A DNA stretch of 9,065 nucleotides from Alphaproteobacteria bacterium. GTDB lineage: Bacteria; Pseudomonadota; Alphaproteobacteria; UBA3830. The notes beneath the pieces were generated by a model that had not been told where the DNA came from, searched no databases, and was given only the letters and a program-made list of their open reading frames with translations. Both the position numbers and the translations under genes were made by a program. This document shows, one piece after another, positions 1-6,386 of the stretch (position 1 is its first letter; each line of letters opens with the position of its first letter). Where the stretch lies: contig BNWK01000050.1 in NCBI GenBank assembly GCA_025998775.1, positions 1 through 9,065 of the forward strand. The letters are read 5' to 3'.

Positions 1-259
1 ATGGTTCAACACGGCATCTATTTTATTTTTTAATAACATTTTGAAGACAAAGAGTTGCGATTTAGCTCCTATATTTATGATTTTTGCATCGTTTAGATGC
101 ATTCCATCTGTTCTAACTGAAATGAAAAACCGCTCGTTTTCTCGTTTTTCAATCACTTGCGCTTGTTCGTCTGCATCTATTCTATCGCAGATAGCAAGTA
201 AATCTCTTTTAATCCACGAAAACTGACTCTTATCTTCTAGAGATATTTTTTTTAGACAT
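1..259 (-). pseudogene. Unrecognised gene, 5' part, frameshifted at an A8 run
   Basis: I do not recognise this protein. On the minus strand an ATG at 259-257 follows an AGGA ribosome-binding site (plus 267-270) with 7 bases between, a well-formed start. Read literally, the frame is MSKKNISRR and stops. If the A8 run (plus 246-253) is read as A7, the frame becomes MSKKISLEDKSQFSWIKRDL and stays open to the window edge, about 85 residues. The composition is natural and mildly hydrophilic, with a later stretch ISVRTDGMHLNDAKIINIG. The open frame has no ordinary start codon of its own between its upstream stop and the run, which supports a single-base lesion or slippage. The 3' end lies outside the window. 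It is transcribed divergently from the terminase operon. A faint resemblance of the later part to winged-helix segments is too weak to use. I am fairly sure it is coding, unsure of its function and of whether it is expressed. Confidence 0.5.
246..253 (-). other. A8 homopolymer that breaks the reading frame (candidate slippage site)
   Basis: Eight consecutive A (minus strand) start at the third codon of the gene reading leftwards from 259. Losing one A in DNA or in mRNA joins the ATG to a long open frame. RNA polymerase slippage on runs of this length is known in AT-rich bacteria, and replication slippage gives phase variation. A8 runs at 1554-1561 (terL) and 3275-3282 (methyltransferase) lie in correct frame, so run length alone does not imply a broken gene here. 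Confidence 0.5.
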
Positions 260-584
260 ATTCGATTCCTTTCATTAGCTACCGAAACAACAAAAACACG
301 TCAAACCATTCGACGCGTTGGCTTAAATTAATTTAAAAAATTAATAAAAGCTTAACGAAATAATAACGTATCTGATGGTGAGATGAATACATAAAACATA
401 AAATTTTTAAAAAGCTTGCGAACGAAAAGCCTTTAAAACTCAAATATATATGTATGTGATGCTGTCGATTGTGATTGTCGAATATCGCCGAAAACAGCAT
501 AGGTACTTCCTGACGTTTGAAACATGCGGGTCAGCGAGCCGCGCTATTTCGCTAGCGTCAGAAATTTTTCGAAAATGGTGGTAG
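260..584. other. Divergent AT-rich intergenic region
   Basis: This separates the leftward gene at 259 from the terminase genes starting at 585, so promoters for both should lie here. I see no convincing -35/-10 pair; TTGCGA at 416-421 and TATATA at 445-450 are too far apart. It holds AT-only palindromes (323-345), the palindromes CGCTAGCG (550-557) and TTTTCGAAAA (566-575), and a 44-codon open frame (450-584) that ends in TAG immediately before the terS ATG and is in the same frame. That peptide resembles nothing I know. Confidence 0.4.
323..345. repeat. Overlapping AT-only palindromes
   Basis: TTAAATTAATTTAA (323-336) is a perfect 14-bp palindrome. It overlaps a second inverted repeat, ATTAATTT at 327-334 and AAATTAAT at 338-345, with an AAA spacer. 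It lies in the divergent intergenic region, where an operator or promoter element would be expected. AT-only palindromes also arise by chance in AT-rich DNA. Confidence 0.35.
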
Positions 585-971
585 ATGTGTAAGAAACCAG
601 ACAATTCAGAGCGGCAATATGCGTTGGACTTAGATATTGATGATATTTCCGAAGATGACACTGGAAATGAAGGAGAATTGGAGTGTCTTAAGGCAGAATA
701 TGTGAAAGCCAAGCTGGAAACCGAAAGAGAACGCTGTAAATTTCTTGAAATTCGCGTCCAAACGGCTTTGGGTAAGCTAATTCCAGCCGATGAAGTGAAA
801 AGCGCAATGTTTGCGAAGGGACGAATCATTCGCGATGGCATTCTGAATATTCCTGATCGTATCGCGCCTCTGCTAATAAATAAGTCTGACGCATCGGAAA
901 TTCACGGCATTTTGATGCGCGAACTACGCGATGTCCTAACGGAATTAAGTAGGGATGAGCAGGATGGTTGA
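585..971 (+). CDS. Phage terminase small subunit, short form
   Basis: Small terminase subunits recognise phage DNA and load the large subunit on it. The C-terminal two thirds of this 128-aa protein has the pattern of Nu1-like small terminases: a charged coiled-coil-like helix (about residues 30-57, rich in E, K and R), then the conserved block VKSAMFAKGRIIRDGILNIP (about 69-88), DRIAPLL, and a final helix ending ELRDVLTELS. The N-terminal winged helix-turn-helix that normally binds DNA is not visible; the first 30 residues are acidic instead. An in-frame TAG directly precedes the ATG, so no longer in-frame version exists, and the RBS (GGTGG at 577-581) is weak. Its end overlaps the start of terL, as in normal terS-terL pairs. 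The family call rests on this pattern plus the neighbour. Confidence 0.7.
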   Translation: MCKKPDNSERQYALDLDIDDISEDDTGNEGELECLKAEYVKAKLETERERCKFLEIRVQTALGKLIPADEVKSAMFAKGRIIRDGILNIPDRIAPLLINKSDASEIHGILMRELRDVLTELSRDEQDG

Positions 972-2898
972 TCTATCGTCATACAACGCAGGGTTGCGAC
1001 CTGATTCTATTTTAAAAGTTTCGGATTGGGCAGATGAGCATCGTATTTTGTCGCAAACGGCATCTTCAGAGCCAGGAAAATTTCGCACAGATCGAACTCC
1101 ATATTTAAAAGAAATAATGGACGCGCTTTCGCCATCGTCTCCAATTGAAAAGGTTGTTTTCATGAAAGGTGCACAGGTCGGTGGAACTGAGGCAGGCAAT
1201 AATTGGATCGGATACATCATTGATCAGGCTCCTGGACCAATGCTCGTTGTTCAACCTACAGTTGAAATGGGAAAGCGCTGGAGCAAAGGCCGTCTTGCTC
1301 CATTACTTGAAGATTCTCCGTGTTTGCGCGACAAAGTAAAAGATCCACGTTCGCGCGATTCCGGAAACACAGTCCAAAGCAAGGAATTTGCTGGCGGCAT
1401 TGTCGTGGTGACTGGAGCCAATTCTGCCGTCGGCTTACGCTCAATGCCGGTGCGCTATTTATTTTTGGACGAAGTTGATGCGTATCCGCCGGACGCTGAT
1501 TCCGAAGGCGACCCGCTAACGTTGGCTATTCAGCGCACATCGACATTTGCTAGAAAAAAAATCTTCATCGTATCTACTCCAACAATTCAAGGGCTTAGCC
1601 GCATCGAAAGGGAATTTAAGGAAACGGATCAGCGGTATTATTTCGTGCCATGTCCGCATTGTGATTTTTTTCAGATCTTAAAATGGGAGAATATAAAATA
1701 TGATTCAGATCCTCTTCAAGCTGTTTATGTTTGCGAACACTGCAAAAGAAATATTGAAAACCATCACAAAACTGAAATGCTCCGACGAGGAAGATGGCAA
1801 GCAACACGACGTGACGCTGCACACGAAAACTGCGACGAAGCAGGATCCAATAGAGGAGACAAAAAAACAAATGCCAAAGTAGTAGGCTTTCATTTGTCGA
1901 GTTTGTACTCGCCTGTCGGTTGGCTCAGCTGGGGAACGTGTGCACAAAATTACGAGCGCGCTAAAGACGACGACCAGCTACTCAAGGCTTGGACCAATAC
2001 AACTCTTGGTTTGCCATGGGAAGAGAAAGGAGACGCGCCAGATTGGGGAGTTTTGTTCGATCGGCGTGAGCCATATTGCATTGGTTCGGTTCCAAATGGC
2101 GGTTATGTGCTCACAGCTGGAGTCGATGTGCAAAACGATCGTCTCGAAATTGAAATCGTCGCTTGGGGACCGCGCAAAGAAAGTTGGTCAGTGGATTACC
2201 GTATAATTTATGGTAGCCCATCGGATCAAAAAACTTGGGCTGGGCTGTCTCACATTCTACAAGAGGAATTTGAATCAGAAGATGGAACACATCGCAAAAT
2301 AAATATGATGGCCATCGATGCTGGATTTTCAACGCAGGAAGTCTACGGATGGGTTCGAACTCAGTCGATTCATAATGTGATGGCCATAAAAGGAGTCGAT
2401 AATTCTTTGGTTCCACTGAACTCGCCCACAAAAGTCGATGTGAATTTCCAAGGTAAAAAATTGAAGCATAGTATTCGGTTGTGGAAAATCGGAGTATCCA
2501 TGATCAAGGGCGAAATTTACAACTCGCTGAAAAGTCGTAGAAATGAGGGCGCATGCCTGATGCATTTTCCAGAATATAACGCCGAATATTTCAAGCAACT
2601 CACTGCGGAACAACTTGTGACAAAAATTGTAAAAGGATATCCAAAGCGCGAATGGCAAAAAACACGCGACAGAAATGAAGCTCTCGACTGCCGTGTATAC
2701 GCTCGCGCCGCCGCCATTGCGCTCGGCATTGATCGCTGGTCCGAAAGCAAATGGGAAAAGCTGGCCGGAGCAAAAATACAAAAAACAGCTGTAGAAACTC
2801 ATATAAAAGAAAATCGCGTGGCACAAACTGCTCAAATTTCGGCTCAAAGACAAATGCAACTGCCGCGCTCAAGAATAGTTAGAAGTAGTTTGATGTAA
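964..2898 (+). CDS. terL: Phage terminase large subunit (lambda gpA family)
   Basis: This is the ATP-driven motor and nuclease that cuts and packages phage DNA into proheads. It has 644 aa, about the usual gpA length. In order it shows a Walker A-like KGAQVGGTE (68-76), Walker B LFLDEVD (166-172), the coupling motif STP (204-206), a zinc ribbon CPHC...CEHC (230-233, 257-260), and the RNase H-like nuclease with Asp388 in TAGVDVQNDRLEIE, Asp452 in AIDAGF and Asp575 in RNEALDCRVYA. No key residue is missing. I chose ATG 964 because AGGGA at 951-955 sits 8 bases upstream; ATG 955, in the same frame, adds three residues but has that AGGG touching it. Either start overlaps the end of terS, which suggests coupled translation. 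An A8 run at 1554-1561 is in correct frame. No portal or capsid gene follows, which is odd for a functional phage. Confidence 0.92.
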   Translation: MVDLSSYNAGLRPDSILKVSDWADEHRILSQTASSEPGKFRTDRTPYLKEIMDALSPSSPIEKVVFMKGAQVGGTEAGNNWIGYIIDQAPGPMLVVQPTVEMGKRWSKGRLAPLLEDSPCLRDKVKDPRSRDSGNTVQSKEFAGGIVVVTGANSAVGLRSMPVRYLFLDEVDAYPPDADSEGDPLTLAIQRTSTFARKKIFIVSTPTIQGLSRIEREFKETDQRYYFVPCPHCDFFQILKWENIKYDSDPLQAVYVCEHCKRNIENHHKTEMLRRGRWQATRRDAAHENCDEAGSNRGDKKTNAKVVGFHLSSLYSPVGWLSWGTCAQNYERAKDDDQLLKAWTNTTLGLPWEEKGDAPDWGVLFDRREPYCIGSVPNGGYVLTAGVDVQNDRLEIEIVAWGPRKESWSVDYRIIYGSPSDQKTWAGLSHILQEEFESEDGTHRKINMMAIDAGFSTQEVYGWVRTQSIHNVMAIKGVDNSLVPLNSPTKVDVNFQGKKLKHSIRLWKIGVSMIKGEIYNSLKSRRNEGACLMHFPEYNAEYFKQLTAEQLVTKIVKGYPKREWQKTRDRNEALDCRVYARAAAIALGIDRWSESKWEKLAGAKIQKTAVETHIKENRVAQTAQISAQRQMQLPRSRIVRSSLM

Positions 2899-2900
2899 AA

Positions 2901-2906
2901 AAGGAG
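2901..2906 (+). promoter_or_regulatory. Strong ribosome-binding site for the first methyltransferase frame
   Basis: AAGGAG lies 6 bases before the ATG at 2913 and just after the terL stop (2896-2898). This near-ideal site argues that translation really begins at 2913, although homologues of the protein extend some 170 residues further upstream. Confidence 0.7.
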
Positions 2907-2912
2907 TAAGAA

Positions 2913-3161
2913 ATGAGCAAAGAATGTGGAATAAAAGTTGCAAAAGAATTGGCTGACAGGGCACGAAAGCTTTGCGATGCTATCAAAAGCGTCATTAATC
3001 CAAAATCTGGAGAATATAAATTTGAAACGTTGCGTGACGGTGCACTAAAAGAACTTGGCAATGTTTCGGTAGACGAATTGTGTTCCATATATGCGCAAAT
3101 TATCACGTATATAAAATTTATGGAGTTTGTTAATGCAAGAAATAATGAAAAATGTCGGTGA
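2913..3161 (+). CDS. Type ISP-like DNA methyltransferase, fragment A (helical N-terminal part)
   Basis: This 82-aa frame matches the helical segment that precedes the methylase domain in type ISP restriction-modification methyltransferases, as I recall the family. The recognisable block is VSVDELCSIYAQIITY (about residues 52-67), corresponding to the family's E-x-F-A-D-x-Y-A-Q-T-I-A-Y. The start aligns with a family region of the type K-x-L-A-x-x-x-A-x-K-A-R-x-L. The roughly 170 residues that usually come first, including a PD-(D/E)XK-type nuclease, are missing. The gap after terL is 14 bases and the RBS is strong. The frame ends in TGA at 3159-3161, and the homology continues in the next frame (+1). 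Removing one A from the AAAAA run at 3148-3152 would fuse A and B. It may be a real small subunit or part of a broken gene. Confidence 0.6.
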   Translation: MSKECGIKVAKELADRARKLCDAIKSVINPKSGEYKFETLRDGALKELGNVSVDELCSIYAQIITYIKFMEFVNARNNEKCR

Positions 3162-3747
3162 CGATTTTGCGGCGCTGTATGCGATTCATTCCTGCGGTCT
3201 TGAATCCGCAATAAAACAAATTGACGACGTTTTTTGTAAAAAGGAATTCGTTTCTGATATCGATGCTTTTCTTGAAAAAAAATCAGAATTTGATCATGTG
3301 TTTGATTTTTTTGAGATATTTCTAGCGCAATATGATGCTGAAAAGCGCAAGTCCAGCGGAGTTTGGTGCACTCCGAAGCCAATCGTCGATTTTATCATTC
3401 GAGCTGTCGATCAAATTTTGCAAAAAGAATTCGGAATGCCTGAAGGCTTAGGCGATGAAAATGTCCATGTGATAGATCCAGCAGCTGGTACTTGTACTTT
3501 TTTCGTCAGAATTCTGGAGTTGCTAAAAAATAAATTCATCGAAAGTGAAAGCGAAAACTGGAGCGCCTTTGTTGAAGATAATCTGAAAGATCGATTGCAC
3601 GGAATCGAGCTAATGCCGACGCCTTTTATTCTTGGTTTTCTGCGATTGGATTTTGCATTGCGCAGAAGTGGCTGTGATTCAATTGGAAAAAAACGCTGGG
3701 ATTTAAGATTAAAAAATTCATTGGAGGGAGAAATAGATGTCTTGTAA
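3133..3747 (+). CDS. Type ISP-like N6-adenine methyltransferase, fragment B (SAM-binding part)
   Basis: This carries the cofactor-binding half of an N6-adenine methyltransferase. Numbering from ATG 3133 (204 aa), it has FFEIFLAQYD (59-68), the block GVWCTPKPIVDFI (76-88; the family usually has GVYYTP or GVWYTP), motif I DPAAGTCTF (115-123), and GIELMPTPFILGFLRLDFAL (157-176), corresponding to the family's NGFELLMASY region. Cys121 replaces the second glycine of the usual GTG in motif I, which may weaken S-adenosylmethionine binding. The start has GGAG (3122-3125) 7 bases upstream; TTG 3127 is an in-frame alternative. It overlaps fragment A by 29 bases and fragment C by 11. Compared with homologues, a linker of about 25-30 residues between NSLE and the VPVMVVLGNPPYS region is missing at its end. 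Catalytic motif IV lies in fragment C, so B alone cannot methylate. Confidence 0.7.
   Translation: MQEIMKNVGDDFAALYAIHSCGLESAIKQIDDVFCKKEFVSDIDAFLEKKSEFDHVFDFFEIFLAQYDAEKRKSSGVWCTPKPIVDFIIRAVDQILQKEFGMPEGLGDENVHVIDPAAGTCTFFVRILELLKNKFIESESENWSAFVEDNLKDRLHGIELMPTPFILGFLRLDFALRRSGCDSIGKKRWDLRLKNSLEGEIDVL
3723..3730 (+). promoter_or_regulatory. Strong ribosome-binding site at the B/C methyltransferase junction
   Basis: GGAGGGAG precedes ATG 3737, with AGGGAG ending 6 bases before it. A TAG in the frame of fragment C touches the ATG, and the fragment B stop (3745-3747) lies just inside C. This arrangement allows termination-reinitiation, so the split could be functional. Confidence 0.6.
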
Positions 3748-5422
3748 TGTGCCCGTAATGGTTGTGCTGGGGAATCCTCCCTATAGCGTAAGCAGCTCAA
3801 ATAAAAGCAAATGGATAACTGGATTATTGGAGACTTACAAAAAAGATTTGAATGAAAAAAATATACAGCCACTTTCGGACGACTACATAAAATTTATTCG
3901 ATTTGGACAGCATCATGTCGAAAAAAGTGGTGATGGTGTATTGGCATATATTTCCAACAACAGTTTTTTGGATGGTGTAATCCATCGGCAAATGCGAAAA
4001 TCACTACTGGAAACATTCGATGAAATTTACATCGTCGATCTACACGGAAATTCCCGAAAGAAAGAAGTGTGTCCAGATGGCTCAAAAGATGAGAATGTTT
4101 TTGATATCATGCAGGGCGTGTCCATTAATATTTTCATCAAAAAAAGCAAAAGCAAAAAGCTGCGCCCGATCATCGAATTGGCGAATGTGTATCACTGCGA
4201 TTTGTACGGTAGACGGGAAGAAAAATACACGGAATTGCTCAATGGCGATTTGGTATCGATGGGATTCAAAAAAATCGACTATGAGTCTCCCTATTATTTT
4301 TTTATCCCCAAGGATTTTGTTGAAAAAGATGAATACAACAAAGGTTTTGGAATAAAAGATTTGTTTGCGCTTAATTCAAGTGGAATTAAGACTGCTAGAG
4401 ATAATCTGACAATCCAAAATACAAAAGAAAAAATGCAAAAAATTATTAATGATTTTGCATCTTTAGAAGCAAAAGAGGCCAGGAAAAGATATGAGCTGGG
4501 AAAAGTGTGTGAAAACGAAACAATATTACAAGCGCAGCAAGATCTAAAGGATTCTGAACTAGATGAAAACTTAATCCAATCAATTTGCTATAGGCCATTC
4601 GATATGCGCTTCACCTATTATACTGGTAAATCTGAAGGATTCCATAGTCGTCCACGTCGAGAGGTTATGAGGCATATGCTGACCGGGGAAAATTATACGT
4701 TAGTGGCAACAAGACGAGTGACGACATTTAAGAATTATCAACATATTTTTATAAGCAAGAGTCTTGTCGAATCTGCATTTGTTTCAAACAAAGCTAGTGA
4801 ATGGGGATATGTTTTTCCTCTCTATCTCTACTCGGATCATGACTCATCGAGAACACCAAATTTCCATCCGGAAGCCATCGACAAATTTGCAAATGGATTA
4901 AAATTGAAATTCGTTCCGGAAAAAACATATGAGGCGGACACGTTTGCGCCATTGGATGTGCTGGATTACATCTATGCAGTTTTGCATTCGCCAAAATATC
5001 GTGAAAAATATCAAGAATTTCTAAAGATAGATTTTTCGAAAGTTCCCTATCCAACCAATGCACAAAAGTTCTGGCGACTGGTTGATCTGGGAGGCAAACT
5101 GCGCCGAATTCATTTGCTGGAAAGCGATGACCTCCGAACTCTCAAGATAAATTATCCAGAGTCCGGCGATAACATCGTGGATAAAGTGAAATATGTGGAT
5201 AGCAAAGTCTACATAAATGCCACACAATATTTCGGCGATGTTCCAGAAATCACTTGGAATTTCTACATCGGTGGCTATCAACCAGCACAAAAATGGCTGA
5301 AAGACCGAAAGGGACGATCACTAAACTCCGACGACATTAGGCACTACCAGAAAATCATCAATGCCCTTTATCTAACCGATAAAATCATGCGAGAAATAGA
5401 TGAGACCGTGGAACTGTTTTGA
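3737..5422 (+). CDS. Type ISP-like N6-adenine methyltransferase, fragment C (catalytic and target-recognition part)
   Basis: This 561-aa protein is the catalytic and target-recognition part of a type ISP-family DNA methyltransferase, which transfers a methyl group from S-adenosylmethionine to adenine N6. Motif IV NPPY is at residues 13-16, within VPVMVVLGNPPYSVSSSN. Well-preserved family blocks follow: DDYIKFIRFGQ (48-58), YISNNSFLDG (71-80), DLHGNSRKKE (101-110), VFDIMQGVSI (121-130), YRPFDMRFTYYT (about 288-299), DTFAPLDVLDYIYAVLHSP (from 401) and FYIGGYQPAQKWLKDRKGR (from 509) near the C-terminal end. The C-terminus looks complete. The SAM-binding motif I lies in fragment B, so C should be inactive alone. 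The long intact frame argues for selection or recent decay. It ends the co-directional run that begins with terS. The family assignment is strong; activity is uncertain. Confidence 0.85.
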   Translation: MSCNVPVMVVLGNPPYSVSSSNKSKWITGLLETYKKDLNEKNIQPLSDDYIKFIRFGQHHVEKSGDGVLAYISNNSFLDGVIHRQMRKSLLETFDEIYIVDLHGNSRKKEVCPDGSKDENVFDIMQGVSINIFIKKSKSKKLRPIIELANVYHCDLYGRREEKYTELLNGDLVSMGFKKIDYESPYYFFIPKDFVEKDEYNKGFGIKDLFALNSSGIKTARDNLTIQNTKEKMQKIINDFASLEAKEARKRYELGKVCENETILQAQQDLKDSELDENLIQSICYRPFDMRFTYYTGKSEGFHSRPRREVMRHMLTGENYTLVATRRVTTFKNYQHIFISKSLVESAFVSNKASEWGYVFPLYLYSDHDSSRTPNFHPEAIDKFANGLKLKFVPEKTYEADTFAPLDVLDYIYAVLHSPKYREKYQEFLKIDFSKVPYPTNAQKFWRLVDLGGKLRRIHLLESDDLRTLKINYPESGDNIVDKVKYVDSKVYINATQYFGDVPEITWNFYIGGYQPAQKWLKDRKGRSLNSDDIRHYQKIINALYLTDKIMREIDETVELF

Positions 5423-5498
5423 ATTTTACATCAAAAATGTTGCCTCAAAAAAGAACTACCATCTTTCCAGAAAAATGTGGTATGATTATAAGAATGAT

Positions 5499-5550
5499 AG
5501 ACCTATTGTGAATTGAATCTCTTGCTCCTGAAAATTTTCGCAATAGGTCT
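5499..5550. repeat. Inverted repeat between the methyltransferase and rpn
   Basis: AGACCTATTG (5499-5508) and CAATAGGTCT (5541-5550) are perfect inverted copies. Pairing continues inwards to 5512/5537 with one G-U wobble, giving 14-bp arms around a 24-base loop. No T run follows on either strand, so it is not a typical intrinsic terminator. It could be an mRNA hairpin in the rpn leader, or a recombination or protein-binding site. The rest of 5423-5598 shows only the rpn ribosome-binding site. Confidence 0.5.
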
Positions 5551-5598
5551 GGTAATGTAACTTTAGAAGAGTGACTTAAAAGAATAAAAAGGTGAGAC

Positions 5599-5832
5599 AT
5601 GAACGGTCTATTAAAACCGAGTTCGGATTTTGTTTTTGCTAATCTGTTTGGTGAAGAGAAGCACAAGCGTGTACTTGTGTGCTTGCTGAATTCTATTTTG
5701 AAAGGAAAGCCTACGATAAAAAGCATTACGCTGATGAATCCGCAGCACAAGAAGCAAAGAAAAAACGGTAGATCTGCAACTCTGGATATTAAAGCAGTTA
5801 CTGACAACAAGACAATTGTCGATATTGAAATA
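5599..5832 (+). CDS. rpn: Rpn-family PD-(D/E)XK nuclease/transposase, 5' exon
   Basis: These are the first 78 codons of a recombination-promoting nuclease (Rpn, transposase_31-like). Rpn proteins are PD-(D/E)XK DNA nucleases linked to RecA-independent recombination. The exon starts at ATG 5599 behind an AGGTGA site (5590-5595), with the family opening KPSSDFVFANLFGEEKHK and the catalytic strand residues Asp63 (TLDIKA) and Glu77 (VDIEI). The conserved E-x-Q is cut after Ile78, because a group II intron begins at 5833. Joined to 8003, the codons read D-I-E-I-Q-C-Q-R-D-G-N, matching the family exactly and staying in frame. Without splicing, translation would run on for 30 residues to TAA 5923-5925, giving a 108-aa product without a complete active site. 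Confidence 0.88.
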
Positions 5833-6087
5833 GTGTGTTCCGGAAGCGTAGAAGAAGCCATTGCTTTTGCGCGAAACTGTGGTTTCCGTGACGGTTTAAT
5901 TCCGTCTCCCCAGGCATCGGGGTAAAAGTGTGGTGCACATTTTGGGCAGTGGCAATGTTCAGGATGCAAGCATGTGCCAGAAGGGGGTAATGTCTAACTT
6001 GGTGGCAAATTCCCTCGAACAGAGTTGGATATGATTACGCGAGAAATCTACGTTTAAAGCGTCGTAACGTCTGGATGCCTGAAGCAA

Positions 6088-6094
6088 GTTGATA
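6088..6094 (+). ncRNA. Candidate EBS2 of the group II intron
   Basis: GTTGATA could pair with TGTCGAT (5817-5823) in exon 1 over 7 bp, three of them G-U. It lies upstream of the EBS1 hairpin, as expected for EBS2, but the 3-base gap between the two exon sites is only approximate to the usual layout. This is tentative. Confidence 0.35.
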
Positions 6095-6116
6095 CGGGCA
6101 AATGAGGCGCAGTAAG

Positions 6117-6141
6117 GAATCATCAGAATTTCGGATGATTC
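6117..6141 (+). ncRNA. Candidate EBS1 hairpin of intron domain I
   Basis: GAATCATC (6117-6124) and GATGATTC (6134-6141) form a perfect 8-bp stem with the loop AGAATTTCG. ATTTC in the loop (6128-6132) pairs with GAAAT (5827-5831), the last bases of exon 1 except the final A. EBS1 normally sits in such a domain I loop. The terminal position would be an A-A mismatch, so pairing is 5 of 6. Confidence 0.5.
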
Positions 6142-6386
6142 GATGCTCTTGAGTCTCCGGCGCAGAGTAGGAATCTAAGTCCAACGTGAAACGGAATCAC
6201 GGAACGGAGTAACCATTGCATGTGCTCTCGAATTTGGGAATGAATTCTCAAGTGCGAGAAGGTAGCCGGCCGCAAGCCTTGCAGTGGAGGGATTGTCCAA
6301 GAAGCCAATGCCTGTGGTAATGCGCAGGATATGCAGACGTGGACACGGTGGTATAGAAGATAGAGCTGCAACTAACAGGAGAAGTT

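Noticed and set aside
41..226. A 61-aa plus-strand gene at the left edge
   Set aside because: It is antisense to the more natural minus-strand frame and has a Ser/Cys-rich, shadow-like composition.
416..450. Sigma-70-like promoter before terS (TTGCGA and TATATA)
   Set aside because: The spacing is about 23 bases and AT-rich sequence gives many TATATA matches.
440..841. A 133-aa minus-strand gene
   Set aside because: It overlaps the better supported terS frame and the divergent intergenic region, and its composition looks like an antisense shadow.
2329..2859. A 176-aa minus-strand gene
   Set aside because: It lies wholly inside terL, whose motifs are intact, and resembles nothing known.
5599..5925. 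A complete 108-aa nuclease gene
   Set aside because: From 5833 the sequence is intron; residues 79-108 do not match the Rpn family, and the frame resumes precisely at 8003.
5445..5969. A 174-aa minus-strand gene
   Set aside because: It runs antisense to rpn exon 1 and intron domain I; both are firmly identified on the plus strand.
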